From Flavobacteriaceae bacterium (lineage in GTDB: Bacteria; Bacteroidota; Bacteroidia; Flavobacteriales; Flavobacteriaceae): a stretch of 64,000 nucleotides of DNA. A model generated the notes under the pieces. That model made no database searches. It was given only the letters and a program-made list of their open reading frames with translations, and had not been told where the DNA came from. A program made the translations under genes and the position numbers. The stretch is from positions 1-64,000 of the forward strand of contig CANGUZ010000003.1 of NCBI GenBank assembly GCA_947457255.1, read 5' to 3'. Shown in pieces: positions 11,157 through 21,458 of the stretch (position 1 is its first letter; each line of letters starts with the position of its first letter).

Positions 11157-11192
11157 AAACAAAAAAGCCCCTCATTTAGAAAGGCTCTTTGA
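11157..11192 (-). terminator. Rho-independent terminator after the sus-like operon
   Basis: On - strand: AAAGAGCC TTTCTAAATGAG GGGCTTTTTTGTTTTT (8-bp stem with one G-U, T-run), just past amylase stop 11220. Confidence 0.6.
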
Positions 11193-11219
11193 TGCTATGA
11201 TAAAAAACTGTTCGTTTTA

Positions 11220-14069
11220 TTATTGCTTGATTAATTTGAAAGATTTAGTACTATTATTTTCATTGATAACTTTTACTAAATAGATTCCTTTAATTAATTC
11301 ACCAATTTCAAATTGATTGTCTTTTAAATTTTTTGCAAATGTTTTTACTAGTTGACCTGTAACGGAAAAGATTTGAACTTTATTTACATTAGTATTTAAT
11401 GTAAAATATTTTGATGTTGGGTTTGGATGCAATTGAATTTGAGTTGAAGCATCAAAATTAGTTCTTGATAACGTTGAAGGTTTGTTGCCAAACATTCTGA
11501 AACCTCCAGATTCAATAGTAATCTTATCAGTTGTCGTTACAACTTCAAAAGATGAATTGTCCATTAAATTATACCAAGTACCTGTATATGGAAAATTTCC
11601 TGTAATATTTTGAGATATTGTGCTAAAATTAGACAAAATCACTACGTTCTTAATTGTGTTTGGGTCAGAAATTGAGTTGTCAGAAATATAAATAGAGGGA
11701 GTAAAATTGCCTGAGTTTAAAGTTACACTTCCGTTAAATACGGGTTCGTTAATTTTTAATGCATTAATTCTAGCATAAGTATCATATAATGCTTTTCTTT
11801 CGGGAACTGCCAACCAATTTTGAGTCCATTGTTTAACATGTTTCGTGTCTAGTTTACAATCGCCTGGCCTAGTATTCGATTCATCGTTAACCGAGCCGTC
11901 AGGACAAGTAAAAATTGAAGAATCCCAACCTAATTCAGCAAATTGCCAAAGCATTTTAGGGCCCGGAATGGGTGTAGAAATAGCTGCAATAGCAGCCATT
12001 CTTTTTAAGGCTCCATTTAATGATTTTATTTCTGCTGAGGCTCCAAAAGTGCGGGCTTGATACATTAATCGGTCTTTATCATGACTTTCAGGATAGCCAA
12101 TTACACGTCTACCTGTAAAACCTTTACTAGTATTTAGCATTCCTGAAATGTTTTTATTTCCACCATTGCCTTCTATTAATTGTGTGTACGGAGCAAATTG
12201 CTCACTCCACATCATTACCCCTTTACCTTCGGCAATTTTATAATTTGCCCATTGTTGCTCTTCGTTTGAAGCACCTAAATGCTCAAATATTGCATAATGG
12301 TTAGGATCTAACTCCCAAGAATAATCTACATATTTTTTCAATACATCAACCCTGTCTTGTTGATACCTATTCGTACAATTTTGATCGCTGGGAGTACAAT
12401 TTTGTGTAATTCCCTTTGTTAAATCCCATCGAAATCCATCAATCTTAAACTCGTTAATCCATTGTTTTTGAATCCTATTCATATAATATTGAGTCAATGG
12501 ACTTTGGTGATTCAAATCGGTTCCAACACTGTAAGAATGCTTTGCTGTTTGATTGGCATAAGGGTTTTCAGCAGTTACACCATTAGACCAACCATCATTA
12601 TCAGTATCTGTCATCCACATTCGTTCTATTGGCGAACGACCATAAACATGGTTTGGAACTACATCTAAAATTACAGCAATTCCGTTTTGATGACATAAAT
12701 CGATTAACTCTTTTAACTTAGCAGGAGGACCATATCGTTTATCTAAAGCCAAGTGATAAGAAGTGTTATAGCCCCAACTTTCGTTGCCTTCAAACTCCAT
12801 TACAGGCATTAACTGAATAGCGTTTATATTTAGCCCTTTTAAATAATCTATTCTATCAATTAAATCTTGATAGGATTTATTGACATCAAAATCTCTAACT
12901 AAAGCCTCATAAATGATAAGCTTTTCTTTACTTGGCTTTACAAAATTGATTGTGGCATCACTCCAATTGTAACTTCTAAAAGTATTGGTTCCCGTTTGAA
13001 CAACGGTTACATCTCTATCTTGCCCAGCAGGATAATCAGGTAAATTAGGATACACTCCCAAAGTTTTAATTTCAGGATCATCATAATTATTTAAAACTAG
13101 TGTAGAAAAAGGATCCGCAGTTTTTACTAAAGATGGCGAATTGGCTGGACGATTGGTATTGTCTACCACCCAATATTGAAAAGTATATACTTGTTCAGGT
13201 GTTAATTCATTTATGGTAATCCAAAATTTTCCTGTTGTTGGATCTTTTTTCATGAGATAATTAGCCGTTGGGTTCCAATTATTAAAACTACCAGCTACAT
13301 AAACAAAATCTTTTAACGGGGCATTAAGCACTAATGTTACTTTTGTGTTATCACTTGAATAGTTTACTCCATCTTCTGTATCTTGAGGTTGGTTTTCAAG
13401 CTCGGGGTTTCCATTTATGATAACACTAAATTTCTTTACAAACCTTTTTGTTCCTTGTGAAATAGTTAGCGTATAAAAAGTATTTTCAGTAATGTTTGTT
13501 AATGGAAATGAATAACTCGAAATATCATTACTAGTGTTAATTTCTGTTTCATTGGCTGTTAAAACATAATTAGCATTTCCTCCAGTATTAGAGGCTTCAA
13601 CTGTAAAACCTGTTCCACTATCAATAATTTGGTTCGTATTTGCAACCGTTGGTGAAACTAATGATACTTGAAAAGCACCTACATTAAACAAAAAATCAAT
13701 TGACTTAGCTGAGCCATTTAATGTTTTTGCTAAAACTCCAATTTTTGTGATTCCAGTGGTATTGTAATAAACCGATGGCGTATAGGTAAAAACATACGTA
13801 TTACTTCCGGTTTGTGTTAATTTACTAGAGGCAGAGGAAGAAGTCCAAGCACCATTATTAGGTGTGCCAATATTTTTGTTATTGGCATCTAGTGCCCAAG
13901 CCCACAAATACAAATCGGTTGTTACGGGATTCGTAAGCTTAAAGCTAATGGTTACTTGTTGATTTTCTTCAAACAGCAAAGGGTTAACTGTTGCTACCGC
14001 AGTGGTGACCTGAGCAAATACCAGAAAATCAGATAGAAGTAAACAAGATAACAATATAATTTTTTTCAT
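11220..14069 (-). CDS. Secreted alpha-amylase family (GH13) protein with N-terminal E-set/CBM48-like domains and C-terminal T9SS sorting domain
   Basis: Signal peptide MKKIILLSCLLLSDFLVFAQ; GH13 motifs DVVPNHVYG, GFRWDLTKG, GYPESHDKDR; CTD LHPNPTSKYFTLNTNVNKVQIFSVTGQLVKTF...GIYLVKVINENNSTKSFKLIKQ. Confidence 0.93.
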   Translation of the reverse strand: MKKIILLSCLLLSDFLVFAQVTTAVATVNPLLFEENQQVTISFKLTNPVTTDLYLWAWALDANNKNIGTPNNGAWTSSSASSKLTQTGSNTYVFTYTPSVYYNTTGITKIGVLAKTLNGSAKSIDFLFNVGAFQVSLVSPTVANTNQIIDSGTGFTVEASNTGGNANYVLTANETEINTSNDISSYSFPLTNITENTFYTLTISQGTKRFVKKFSVIINGNPELENQPQDTEDGVNYSSDNTKVTLVLNAPLKDFVYVAGSFNNWNPTANYLMKKDPTTGKFWITINELTPEQVYTFQYWVVDNTNRPANSPSLVKTADPFSTLVLNNYDDPEIKTLGVYPNLPDYPAGQDRDVTVVQTGTNTFRSYNWSDATINFVKPSKEKLIIYEALVRDFDVNKSYQDLIDRIDYLKGLNINAIQLMPVMEFEGNESWGYNTSYHLALDKRYGPPAKLKELIDLCHQNGIAVILDVVPNHVYGRSPIERMWMTDTDNDGWSNGVTAENPYANQTAKHSYSVGTDLNHQSPLTQYYMNRIQKQWINEFKIDGFRWDLTKGITQNCTPSDQNCTNRYQQDRVDVLKKYVDYSWELDPNHYAIFEHLGASNEEQQWANYKIAEGKGVMMWSEQFAPYTQLIEGNGGNKNISGMLNTSKGFTGRRVIGYPESHDKDRLMYQARTFGASAEIKSLNGALKRMAAIAAISTPIPGPKMLWQFAELGWDSSIFTCPDGSVNDESNTRPGDCKLDTKHVKQWTQNWLAVPERKALYDTYARINALKINEPVFNGSVTLNSGNFTPSIYISDNSISDPNTIKNVVILSNFSTISQNITGNFPYTGTWYNLMDNSSFEVVTTTDKITIESGGFRMFGNKPSTLSRTNFDASTQIQLHPNPTSKYFTLNTNVNKVQIFSVTGQLVKTFAKNLKDNQFEIGELIKGIYLVKVINENNSTKSFKLIKQ

Positions 14070-14091
14070 AACTTAAGAGTTTTAAAGATAA

Positions 14092-14116
14092 AAAGGGCTA
14101 TAAAAAATAGCCCTTT
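14092..14116. terminator. Strong intercistronic hairpin between susE-like and amylase genes (bidirectional terminator-like)
   Basis: AAAGGGCTAT-AAAAA-ATAGCCCTTT, perfect 10-bp stem; - strand continues TTATCTTT. Confidence 0.6.
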
Positions 14117-14138
14117 AATAAAAGATTTAAGGTAATCC

Positions 14139-15302
14139 CTACTCTACCAATTCTAGTTTATAGGTATAGGCTCTTGGTTTACTCACATCTAAAGTGATTT
14201 TGTATTTTTGTTTTGTGCCATCATTATTTCCTGCCAGTTTAATTCCTCCGTCATTACCCTGAACATTAGTAAGTGATGAACCAACTAATCCTAAAGTAGT
14301 AACTAATTTACTCGTACTTGGAGGGATGTTTTTAGGCTCATTCCCCGCTAATTCACCAGTCCAATCATTAGATCTAAATCTTAAAAGACGACCTTTAAAT
14401 AAGTCAATAGTAATTGTCCAAATATTTGAATTGTTTCCATCCATAGGTACTACAGCTGCTGTAGGTAACTTAACTGCTGTACCTAAAACGCCAAAAGTTT
14501 TATAAAACTGTGTTGTATATTTTAACTCTCCTGATTTTAAGTTTGCAGTAATGTAATAGTGGCCAGCTGTATTAATGTTTATATTGGCACCGCCACCTGC
14601 AACTAGCACTCCACCTGCATCTGCACCATAAACTATTGGACTAGCAAAACTTCCACAAGCATCTGGCTGATAAAACTTATAATCGCCAGGTTCTAAATAC
14701 AAATAGCCTTCATAATCAATATCGCTTTTGAATCCTGTACTGGCCAAATTAGCCAAAATAGTAGTGCCACTAACATTAGAAAAAGATAATACTTTAGGTG
14801 TTGTTGGATATCCTGTAACAGTAACAGTTTTGGGCGCGGCATATTGAATTTGCTGATTACTTGATGTTCCAAGAATAGATTTTATTCTAATATCTATTTT
14901 CATGACACCGCAATTAAAAGTAGGTAGTTTATTTAATGCATCATTAAATCCTGCTACCGATAAAGTAGCTTTTCTTAGCTTACTTATATCGGACTCATTA
15001 TCACTATAGACTCCATCTATCTCGATTTCATTTAAAAAGGTAGGGTCATTGTCATGATCGGTAATCACTATTCTATAATTTGCCGAAACTGGCACACCAT
15101 AATTGGCTCTATCCCATTCTAATTTCTTATATACTTCAGCAGCATTATCATCTAGCAAAACTGCTGGAGAAGGAACTTCTGAAACGTCTCTATATTCAAA
15201 ACCATTTAAGGATGGAATAGGCTCCTTATCATTGGTGCATGATACCAAGAGGAGCGTGAATAAAGTGAAAATTGTTGTTTTTAAAATATTTTTCATATAC
15301 AT
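14139..15302 (-). CDS. susE: SusE/SusF-like outer membrane starch-binding lipoprotein
   Basis: Lipoprotein signal (TLFTLLLVSCTND), SusE-like N-terminal domain, position after susD; YLYLEPGDYKFYQPD carbohydrate-binding repeat. Confidence 0.85.
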   Translation of the reverse strand: MYMKNILKTTIFTLFTLLLVSCTNDKEPIPSLNGFEYRDVSEVPSPAVLLDDNAAEVYKKLEWDRANYGVPVSANYRIVITDHDNDPTFLNEIEIDGVYSDNESDISKLRKATLSVAGFNDALNKLPTFNCGVMKIDIRIKSILGTSSNQQIQYAAPKTVTVTGYPTTPKVLSFSNVSGTTILANLASTGFKSDIDYEGYLYLEPGDYKFYQPDACGSFASPIVYGADAGGVLVAGGGANININTAGHYYITANLKSGELKYTTQFYKTFGVLGTAVKLPTAAVVPMDGNNSNIWTITIDLFKGRLLRFRSNDWTGELAGNEPKNIPPSTSKLVTTLGLVGSSLTNVQGNDGGIKLAGNNDGTKQKYKITLDVSKPRAYTYKLELVE

Positions 15303-15306
15303 TATA

Positions 15307-16941
15307 TTAATTATAACCTGGGTTTTGGGTTAATTTTGGATTGGCTTGACGCGCTTTTAAAGGAATAGGAAACAAATTATAATGTTCTGGAATGGAGGTG
15401 CCATCTTTTACACCACCTTTCCAAGGCCATAAATAGCTACCCCCAGTAAATTTACCAAATCGAATTAAATCAGTTCTTCTATGTCCTTCAAAGTTTAACT
15501 CTCTAGCTCTTTCGTCTAAAATAAAATCAAGTGTCAATTGTCCACCATTTATAGCCGTAGCATTAGATCTTGTTCTAACAGCGTTTACATATTGAAGGGC
15601 TAAACCAGCATCACCTCCGCCACCTCTTAATACACTTTCAGCATACATCAAATAAGCATCTGCTAATCGATACAACGGAAAATCTGTTCCAGAAAATGCT
15701 GTTAATATAGTTGCTGTTGGATTTATAAAATTGGTGTTTCTAAATTTTATTGATGGGTAACCATCTGTCCATTTTTTGAAATCATTCATTTCAAAACTAT
15801 GCCTCTTGGCAGGGTCAGGACTTAAATAATTACTCCAAAATAATCTACCTCTGTCATCATTAGATTCTGCTAATTCTTGTGGTGAGCTACCAAACAAACC
15901 ATACCATGCTTTTGTAGCACGATGCCCTCCCCAACCTTCTGTTGCACCATAATCAGACAATGTCATAGTTGCAGCATTTAAGCTACCATTTATTAAATAA
16001 GTAGTGTTTCCATAACTTTGGCTCGTAAGTGGCTCTGCAATCAAAGCATAAATAATTTCATTTTTAGCGTCGGTAACATCATTATCTCCAGAAAATAAAC
16101 TCTGAAAATTATCGGCTAATTTAAATCCTCCTTCGTCAATAATTAACTTAGAATATTTTCCTGCAAGTTCATAAGTACTCTTACCAGCATTAGGACTTGG
16201 AGCAGGCAATACATTCGTTCCAATATAAACTTCTGCATTCAAATATAATTTAGCCAACAACATTCTTACAGCCGCTTTGTTGGTTCGCCCATAACCAATA
16301 AACTGAGGAATAACATCTTCTATTTCTAAAAGATCTTTCTCTACAAAATGAAAAATTTCTTTTCTAGTCGATTCGGCTTTACCTTCTTTTAAACCCAAAT
16401 CAGCTTCGGTCAAAATAGGACCTTTTCCAAAACAATCTATCAAATAAAAATACGATAATGCTCGCAAAAATTTCATTTCAGCAACAATTTGTTTACTGTT
16501 TGAAATATTAAATACACTCATTTGATCAATTACAATATTAGCTTGGGGAACCGTATAATAAATTCTATTATACATGTATCGCATAAATTTATTATTCTCG
16601 TCCCAACCAGAAGTTATAGTTAAAGGATCTAATCCATTATCTCCCCAACGGTTTTTCATAGCGTCAGCTGTAAAATCCTGCATATTGATAATCCCTCTCA
16701 AAAAAGGAGATTCTCCTGCATCATCACCTGGAGTATCTGTACTCCCTGGTCCTGATGCTCCTGATAAGGCTAATGTGCCGTATACCTTAGAAACTAATCC
16801 TGAAAGATTAGGATCTAAATCGATTAATTGATCGATATTTCTTTTCTCATCTCTAGGCTCCGTATTCAAATCATCCGTACAGCTACTTAATAGTAATTGA
16901 ACGACAAATATTCCAATGATACTAATTTTAAACATTTTCAT
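15307..16941 (-). CDS. susD: RagB/SusD family nutrient uptake outer membrane lipoprotein
   Basis: Lipobox LLLSSCTDDLNTEP; SusD motifs (EMKFLRALSYFYLIDCFG; RLADAYLMYAESVLRGG; LDERARELNFEGHRRTDLIRFGKF). Confidence 0.95.
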   Translation of the reverse strand: MKMFKISIIGIFVVQLLLSSCTDDLNTEPRDEKRNIDQLIDLDPNLSGLVSKVYGTLALSGASGPGSTDTPGDDAGESPFLRGIINMQDFTADAMKNRWGDNGLDPLTITSGWDENNKFMRYMYNRIYYTVPQANIVIDQMSVFNISNSKQIVAEMKFLRALSYFYLIDCFGKGPILTEADLGLKEGKAESTRKEIFHFVEKDLLEIEDVIPQFIGYGRTNKAAVRMLLAKLYLNAEVYIGTNVLPAPSPNAGKSTYELAGKYSKLIIDEGGFKLADNFQSLFSGDNDVTDAKNEIIYALIAEPLTSQSYGNTTYLINGSLNAATMTLSDYGATEGWGGHRATKAWYGLFGSSPQELAESNDDRGRLFWSNYLSPDPAKRHSFEMNDFKKWTDGYPSIKFRNTNFINPTATILTAFSGTDFPLYRLADAYLMYAESVLRGGGGDAGLALQYVNAVRTRSNATAINGGQLTLDFILDERARELNFEGHRRTDLIRFGKFTGGSYLWPWKGGVKDGTSIPEHYNLFPIPLKARQANPKLTQNPGYN

Positions 16942-16959
16942 AATAGTATTTTTATTAAA

Positions 16960-19900
16960 TTAAAAATCAAGACTCAACCCTAATGTGTATGTTCTAGGTC
17001 TTGGATATAAATTTCGATCAATTGCATTAAAGTTTTCAGGGTCTTGACCTGAATACTTTGTTACTATAAATGCATTGTTAACTGCCCCACTAACTCTTAA
17101 TGATGATTTCCCTACAAATTTAGAAAATTTATATGCTAAAGAAATGTTATCACATCGTAAAAAAGTGGCGTCTTCTAACCAATAGTCCGAAAAATTTTCG
17201 AAATCGCTAAGATTATTAGTAAAAAGCGAATTACCTGATCCATTATAAAAATCTAAAACGTTGTTTAAAGCAGTACCATCCTGATTAGCCGCTGCTTGAA
17301 CAGTTCCTATATTTTTCTTTTGAAGGTTATAAACCTGTCCGCCAAGTTGGCCTCTAAAGTTGGCCGCTAAATCCCAATTTTTATAATTTACAGTTGTACT
17401 AAACCCGTAGGTCCAATTAGGACGTAATGCCACATGATATCTATCTCCAGCTGGAGTAATTGCGCCATCTCCATTACGATCTTTATAAGCCCCAACTATT
17501 GGCTGACCATTAGCATCATAAACTTGTTCATACACAAAGGCTGAATAAGGCTGTGAACCTACAATGTTTTCTGCTAAAAAGACTCCTGTTCCTCCAATGC
17601 CACCGCTACCAGTATCTCCAACCACTGAAATACCTTTTAATTCTTTGACTGTAGCATAATTGTAGGCAATATTACCGCTAAATCCAAGTGAAAAATCATC
17701 CGTCGAAATTGCTTTAACATTCAAGGCTAATTCAAATCCATTACTTTCTAATGACCCTATGTTTTTAATAAAATCCCCAGAAGCTGTACTTCCTGATTCA
17801 AAAGGTACTGACGACAATAAATCATTTGTTTTACGTTGGTATGCATCAATGCTTCCTGATAAAATACTGTTTTCGAACAATTCAAAATCCAATCCAAAAT
17901 TTATTGTAGTCGTTTTTTCCCAAGTTAAATCAGGGTTATAACTTACAGGAGTGTATGTAGTACTTCCTACTAAGTATTGACTGTTAGAGTTTCCTGGTTG
18001 AAACAATAGAACTGCAGGAAATCTATTATCACCAATGTTTGATTGTCCTGTTTTCCCCCATCCTGCTCTCAATTTTAAATCTTGAATCAATTTAGAATTT
18101 TTCAAAAAAGATTCTTGCTTCACTTTCCAAGCAGCACCAGCTGCTGGGAAGTAACCCCAACGGTTTTCAGGATTAAATATCGAAGAAGCATCTGCTCTAA
18201 AAGTTGCTGTAAACAAATACTTTCCTAACAAATCAAAATTAGTTCTCGCAAAATATGCCTGTAAGTTAAGTGGTGAGTAATATCTATCGTTAGGGTTTTG
18301 AGTAGGAAAATTGAGAAAACGCTCTCTCAATCCTGTCGCTAAATTGTATTGATATATTTTTTTATTTCCATCAATTACAAAATTCTGATAAGAATAGCCC
18401 GCTTGAACATCAAACTTAGTTACAAAACCAGAAAGTGGTTTAGAATAGGCTAAATAAGCATCCATAGTCTGGTTTGTATTCGATTGGTTTTCTTCATAAT
18501 TACTGCCTGGATTGAATACATAATTAGTAGACGGATCGGTTTCTGTATTGAATCTATATGTTGCTAGAGCATTATCTGAAAACCTTTCGCGTATTCTAGA
18601 TTGTGATGCGTCTAAACCTAAATTCAAAACTGCTCTTAAATCTCTTAAAAAAGGAAGTTTATAATCGAACTCTATATTTCCTAAAAATCGCAAGGCTGTT
18701 TCAGGTCGTGTTCTTTGATTCAATAAAGCAACAGGATTAGTAGCACCTACCATACCTTCCCTGCCATTACCCAATGATGTTGTTGCCTGATAATAACCCC
18801 CAAATTTATTTTGAAAAGATTCGCCAAAAACTGGTTTAGTTGGATCCATGCTCAGAGCTCCCCCAAGCGCACCACCCTCATCGATACTGTTTTTATCAGA
18901 ATAGGTTCCTTTTGCATTAATGTCAATCTTTAAATCGTCATTCAGCAATTTTGGTGTCATTTTTAAAGAGTAGGTTAACCTTTCATAATCACTCGTTTTT
19001 ACAAGACCTTGAATATTTGAATACCCAATAGAGGCTCTAAAAGGTATTTTTTTATACAAATTAGCTCTAGCGCTAAAATTATGATCTGTTGATAATGATG
19101 TGCGTATTATTTGGTCCAACCAATTAGTGTTGCTTAAAATTCTGCCTTCAATTTGAGGTGTCGCAGGATCATCTACAGCTGTGGTAGTAGGGTCATCTAT
19201 ACCTAATAAATTTGTGTTAAAATTTGACCTCTGGTCATTAAAAGTATTTGTTGATTGTTCCTTAATAAATCTTGTAAACTCTTCTCCATTCATAACGTCT
19301 AAAGTTTTCCCTATTGTTCCAACAGATATATTTGAAGAGTAATTGAATTGAGGAGCTCCAGAAGTACCTTTTTTAGTAGTTATAAGTATAACCCCGTTAG
19401 AAGCTCTCACGCCATAAATAGCTGTAGCGGAAGCATCTTTTAATATAGAAAAACTTTCTACATCATTTGGATTAATAAGCGAAAAAGGATTCGCAACACC
19501 AGCAGGATTTTCATTACTAATAGGAACCCCATCTATAACTATAAGAGGATTGTTTGAAGCACTTAACGACGCACCGCCTCTAATTCTAATATTAGGAGCA
19601 GAATCTGGTTGACCCCCATCATTAGTTATTCGTACACCTGCAGCCTTACCAGCTAATAACTGATCCGTTGAAACAATCGCTCCTTTATTAAATTCTTTTG
19701 AACTTATAAGCTCCACTGACCCAGTAGCATCCTTTTTCTTTGCAGAACCATACCCTACTTGAATCACAACTTCATTCAACTGGTTTGATTCTTCTTCAAG
19801 GCTAATTGTTATGGCTTTTTGAGAAGCAAAAGTTATAGTTTGATTTACATAACCAATATAAGAGAATACAACAACCTCCCCCTTATTTACTTTTGGCAAT

Positions 19901-20082
19901 TTAAATTTACCATCAAAATCAGTTGAAGTACCATTTGGAGTTCCTTTAATGATGACATTTACGCCAGGTATAGGTTGTTTCGATTTAGAATCTAGAACCG
20001 TACCCTCAAGGCTTGTTTGAGCTAGAACGCTAAAAGGAAGAAATACGAATAAAAATAACAACTTTTTGTAAATTGTTTTCAT
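16960..20082 (-). CDS. susC: SusC/RagA family TonB-linked outer membrane protein
   Basis: 1040 aa; CarboxypepD_reg-like N-terminus (GTVLDSKSKQPIPGVNVIIKGT), plug domain (IRIRGGASLSASNNPLIVIDGVPI), SusC signature. Confidence 0.96.
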   Translation of the reverse strand: MKTIYKKLLFLFVFLPFSVLAQTSLEGTVLDSKSKQPIPGVNVIIKGTPNGTSTDFDGKFKLPKVNKGEVVVFSYIGYVNQTITFASQKAITISLEEESNQLNEVVIQVGYGSAKKKDATGSVELISSKEFNKGAIVSTDQLLAGKAAGVRITNDGGQPDSAPNIRIRGGASLSASNNPLIVIDGVPISNENPAGVANPFSLINPNDVESFSILKDASATAIYGVRASNGVILITTKKGTSGAPQFNYSSNISVGTIGKTLDVMNGEEFTRFIKEQSTNTFNDQRSNFNTNLLGIDDPTTTAVDDPATPQIEGRILSNTNWLDQIIRTSLSTDHNFSARANLYKKIPFRASIGYSNIQGLVKTSDYERLTYSLKMTPKLLNDDLKIDINAKGTYSDKNSIDEGGALGGALSMDPTKPVFGESFQNKFGGYYQATTSLGNGREGMVGATNPVALLNQRTRPETALRFLGNIEFDYKLPFLRDLRAVLNLGLDASQSRIRERFSDNALATYRFNTETDPSTNYVFNPGSNYEENQSNTNQTMDAYLAYSKPLSGFVTKFDVQAGYSYQNFVIDGNKKIYQYNLATGLRERFLNFPTQNPNDRYYSPLNLQAYFARTNFDLLGKYLFTATFRADASSIFNPENRWGYFPAAGAAWKVKQESFLKNSKLIQDLKLRAGWGKTGQSNIGDNRFPAVLLFQPGNSNSQYLVGSTTYTPVSYNPDLTWEKTTTINFGLDFELFENSILSGSIDAYQRKTNDLLSSVPFESGSTASGDFIKNIGSLESNGFELALNVKAISTDDFSLGFSGNIAYNYATVKELKGISVVGDTGSGGIGGTGVFLAENIVGSQPYSAFVYEQVYDANGQPIVGAYKDRNGDGAITPAGDRYHVALRPNWTYGFSTTVNYKNWDLAANFRGQLGGQVYNLQKKNIGTVQAAANQDGTALNNVLDFYNGSGNSLFTNNLSDFENFSDYWLEDATFLRCDNISLAYKFSKFVGKSSLRVSGAVNNAFIVTKYSGQDPENFNAIDRNLYPRPRTYTLGLSLDF

Positions 20083-20113
20083 ACATTTTGTTTAAGTTAA
20101 AAATTAGTTTTGT

Positions 20114-20132
20114 GCCTATATTTTACTTCGAA
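20114..20132. promoter_or_regulatory. Copy 1 of shared motif GCYTATATTTTACTTCGAA (candidate operator upstream of susC)
   Basis: GCCTATATTTTACTTCGAA; 18/19 identical to 21424-21442. Confidence 0.5.
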
Positions 20133-20272
20133 TCGTTAAATTTAATTAAATTTCTACTTGTAAAGAAATCCAGACTATTAAATTAAGAGCGAAAACGTAA
20201 TAGTGTTGAAAACTTTCTGAATTTTATATATTTTTAAGGCTAAAATTACATTTTGTGAAATTATAATTTAAC

Positions 20273-20280
20273 TATCTTCG
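20273..20280 (+). promoter_or_regulatory. Candidate -7 element TATCTTCG with TTTTG (-33) at 20251 for lacI-type regulator
   Basis: TTTTG-17 bp-TATCTTCG, ~50 bp upstream of ATG 20330; similar to the Bacteroidota TTG/TAnnTTTG pattern. Confidence 0.45.
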
Positions 20281-20329
20281 CATAATACTATTTACGAAGT
20301 TATAAGTACATAGTAAAAACAACTCTATA

Positions 20330-21349
20330 ATGAAAAGAAAAGTCACATTAAAACAAATTGCAAAAGAATTAGACGTATCTATTTCTACTGTTTCTAAATC
20401 ACTTAAAGACAGCCCAGAAATAAGCGAAGACACTAGGCAAAAAGTACGTGCTTTTGCAAAATTGTACAACTATAAGCCCAACTTAATTGCATTAAGCTTA
20501 AAAAACAGAAAAACAAAAACCATTTGCGTTATTATTCCTGAGATTATTCATCATTTTTTCGCTACAGTTATTAGTGGTGTTGAACGTGTAGCTAATGAAA
20601 AAGGTTACAATGTTATTGTGTGCTTATCCGACGAATCTTTTGATAAAGAAGTCATAAATATGGAGATGCTTGCCAACGGAAGTATTGATGGCTTTATCAT
20701 GTCATTGTCTAAAGAAACCCAATTAAAAAAAGATTTTCACCACATTAGCGAAGTAATCAGTCAAGGAATGCCCGTGGTTATGTTTGACAGAGTTGCCAAT
20801 GATATTTTATGTGACAAAGTAATTATTGACGACAATTTAGCCGCTTTTGAAGCTGTTCAGTTTTTAATTAACAAAGGCTTTAAAAAAATTGCGCTGATTT
20901 CAACTGTTGACTATGTTAGTGTTGGCAAATTACGAACTGAAGGATATCTTAAAGCATTAAGAAACAACAACATTCCTATTAAAGAGGAGTTTATTCTTAA
21001 AGTTGAAAATATGGACAATTGCTCGGATCAAATAGAGGCATTATTGCTTAAAAATTCTTTTGATGCGATATTCGCTGTAAACGAATTGTTCGCTGTAACA
21101 GCTATAAAATTGGCAAAAAAGTTAAGTTTAAAAGTTCCTGAAGACATTTCAATCATAGGATTTACAGACGGTATGATTTCTAAATACTCATCGCCTAGCA
21201 TAACTACTGTAAGTCAAAATGAAATAAAAATGGGTGAAAAAGCAGCAACTATGCTCATAGATAGGCTAGAAAACGAAGATGAGGATGAGGAACATTATAA
21301 AACAGAGGTCATTGAAACCAATCTTGTAGAACGAGAATCTACGAATTAG
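20330..21349 (+). CDS. LacI family transcriptional regulator (probable maltodextrin locus regulator)
   Basis: N-terminal HTH KRKVTLKQIAKELDVSISTVSKSLKDSPEISEDTRQKVRAFAKLYNYKPN; periplasmic-binding-like domain; divergent from susC. Confidence 0.93.
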   Translation: MKRKVTLKQIAKELDVSISTVSKSLKDSPEISEDTRQKVRAFAKLYNYKPNLIALSLKNRKTKTICVIIPEIIHHFFATVISGVERVANEKGYNVIVCLSDESFDKEVINMEMLANGSIDGFIMSLSKETQLKKDFHHISEVISQGMPVVMFDRVANDILCDKVIIDDNLAAFEAVQFLINKGFKKIALISTVDYVSVGKLRTEGYLKALRNNNIPIKEEFILKVENMDNCSDQIEALLLKNSFDAIFAVNELFAVTAIKLAKKLSLKVPEDISIIGFTDGMISKYSSPSITTVSQNEIKMGEKAATMLIDRLENEDEDEEHYKTEVIETNLVERESTN

Positions 21350-21423
21350 TTTCATTTAGTATAAAATAATTTAAAAAAAAAACATTCAATTAAAATAAAT
21401 TATTACTTTTACGGCCTATCAAA

Positions 21424-21442
21424 GCTTATATTTTACTTCGAA
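21424..21442. promoter_or_regulatory. Copy 2 of shared motif GCYTATATTTTACTTCGAA (candidate operator upstream of sugar transporter)
   Basis: GCTTATATTTTACTTCGAA; see 20114-20132. Confidence 0.5.
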
Positions 21443-21458
21443 AACAAAAATAAGTTTT

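Noticed and set aside
10913-11179. Plus ORF 10913..11179
   Set aside because: Mostly antisense to the AsmA-like N-terminus; no family resemblance or promoter.
20272-20469. Minus ORF 20272..20469
   Set aside because: Antisense of the LacI N-terminus and its promoter.
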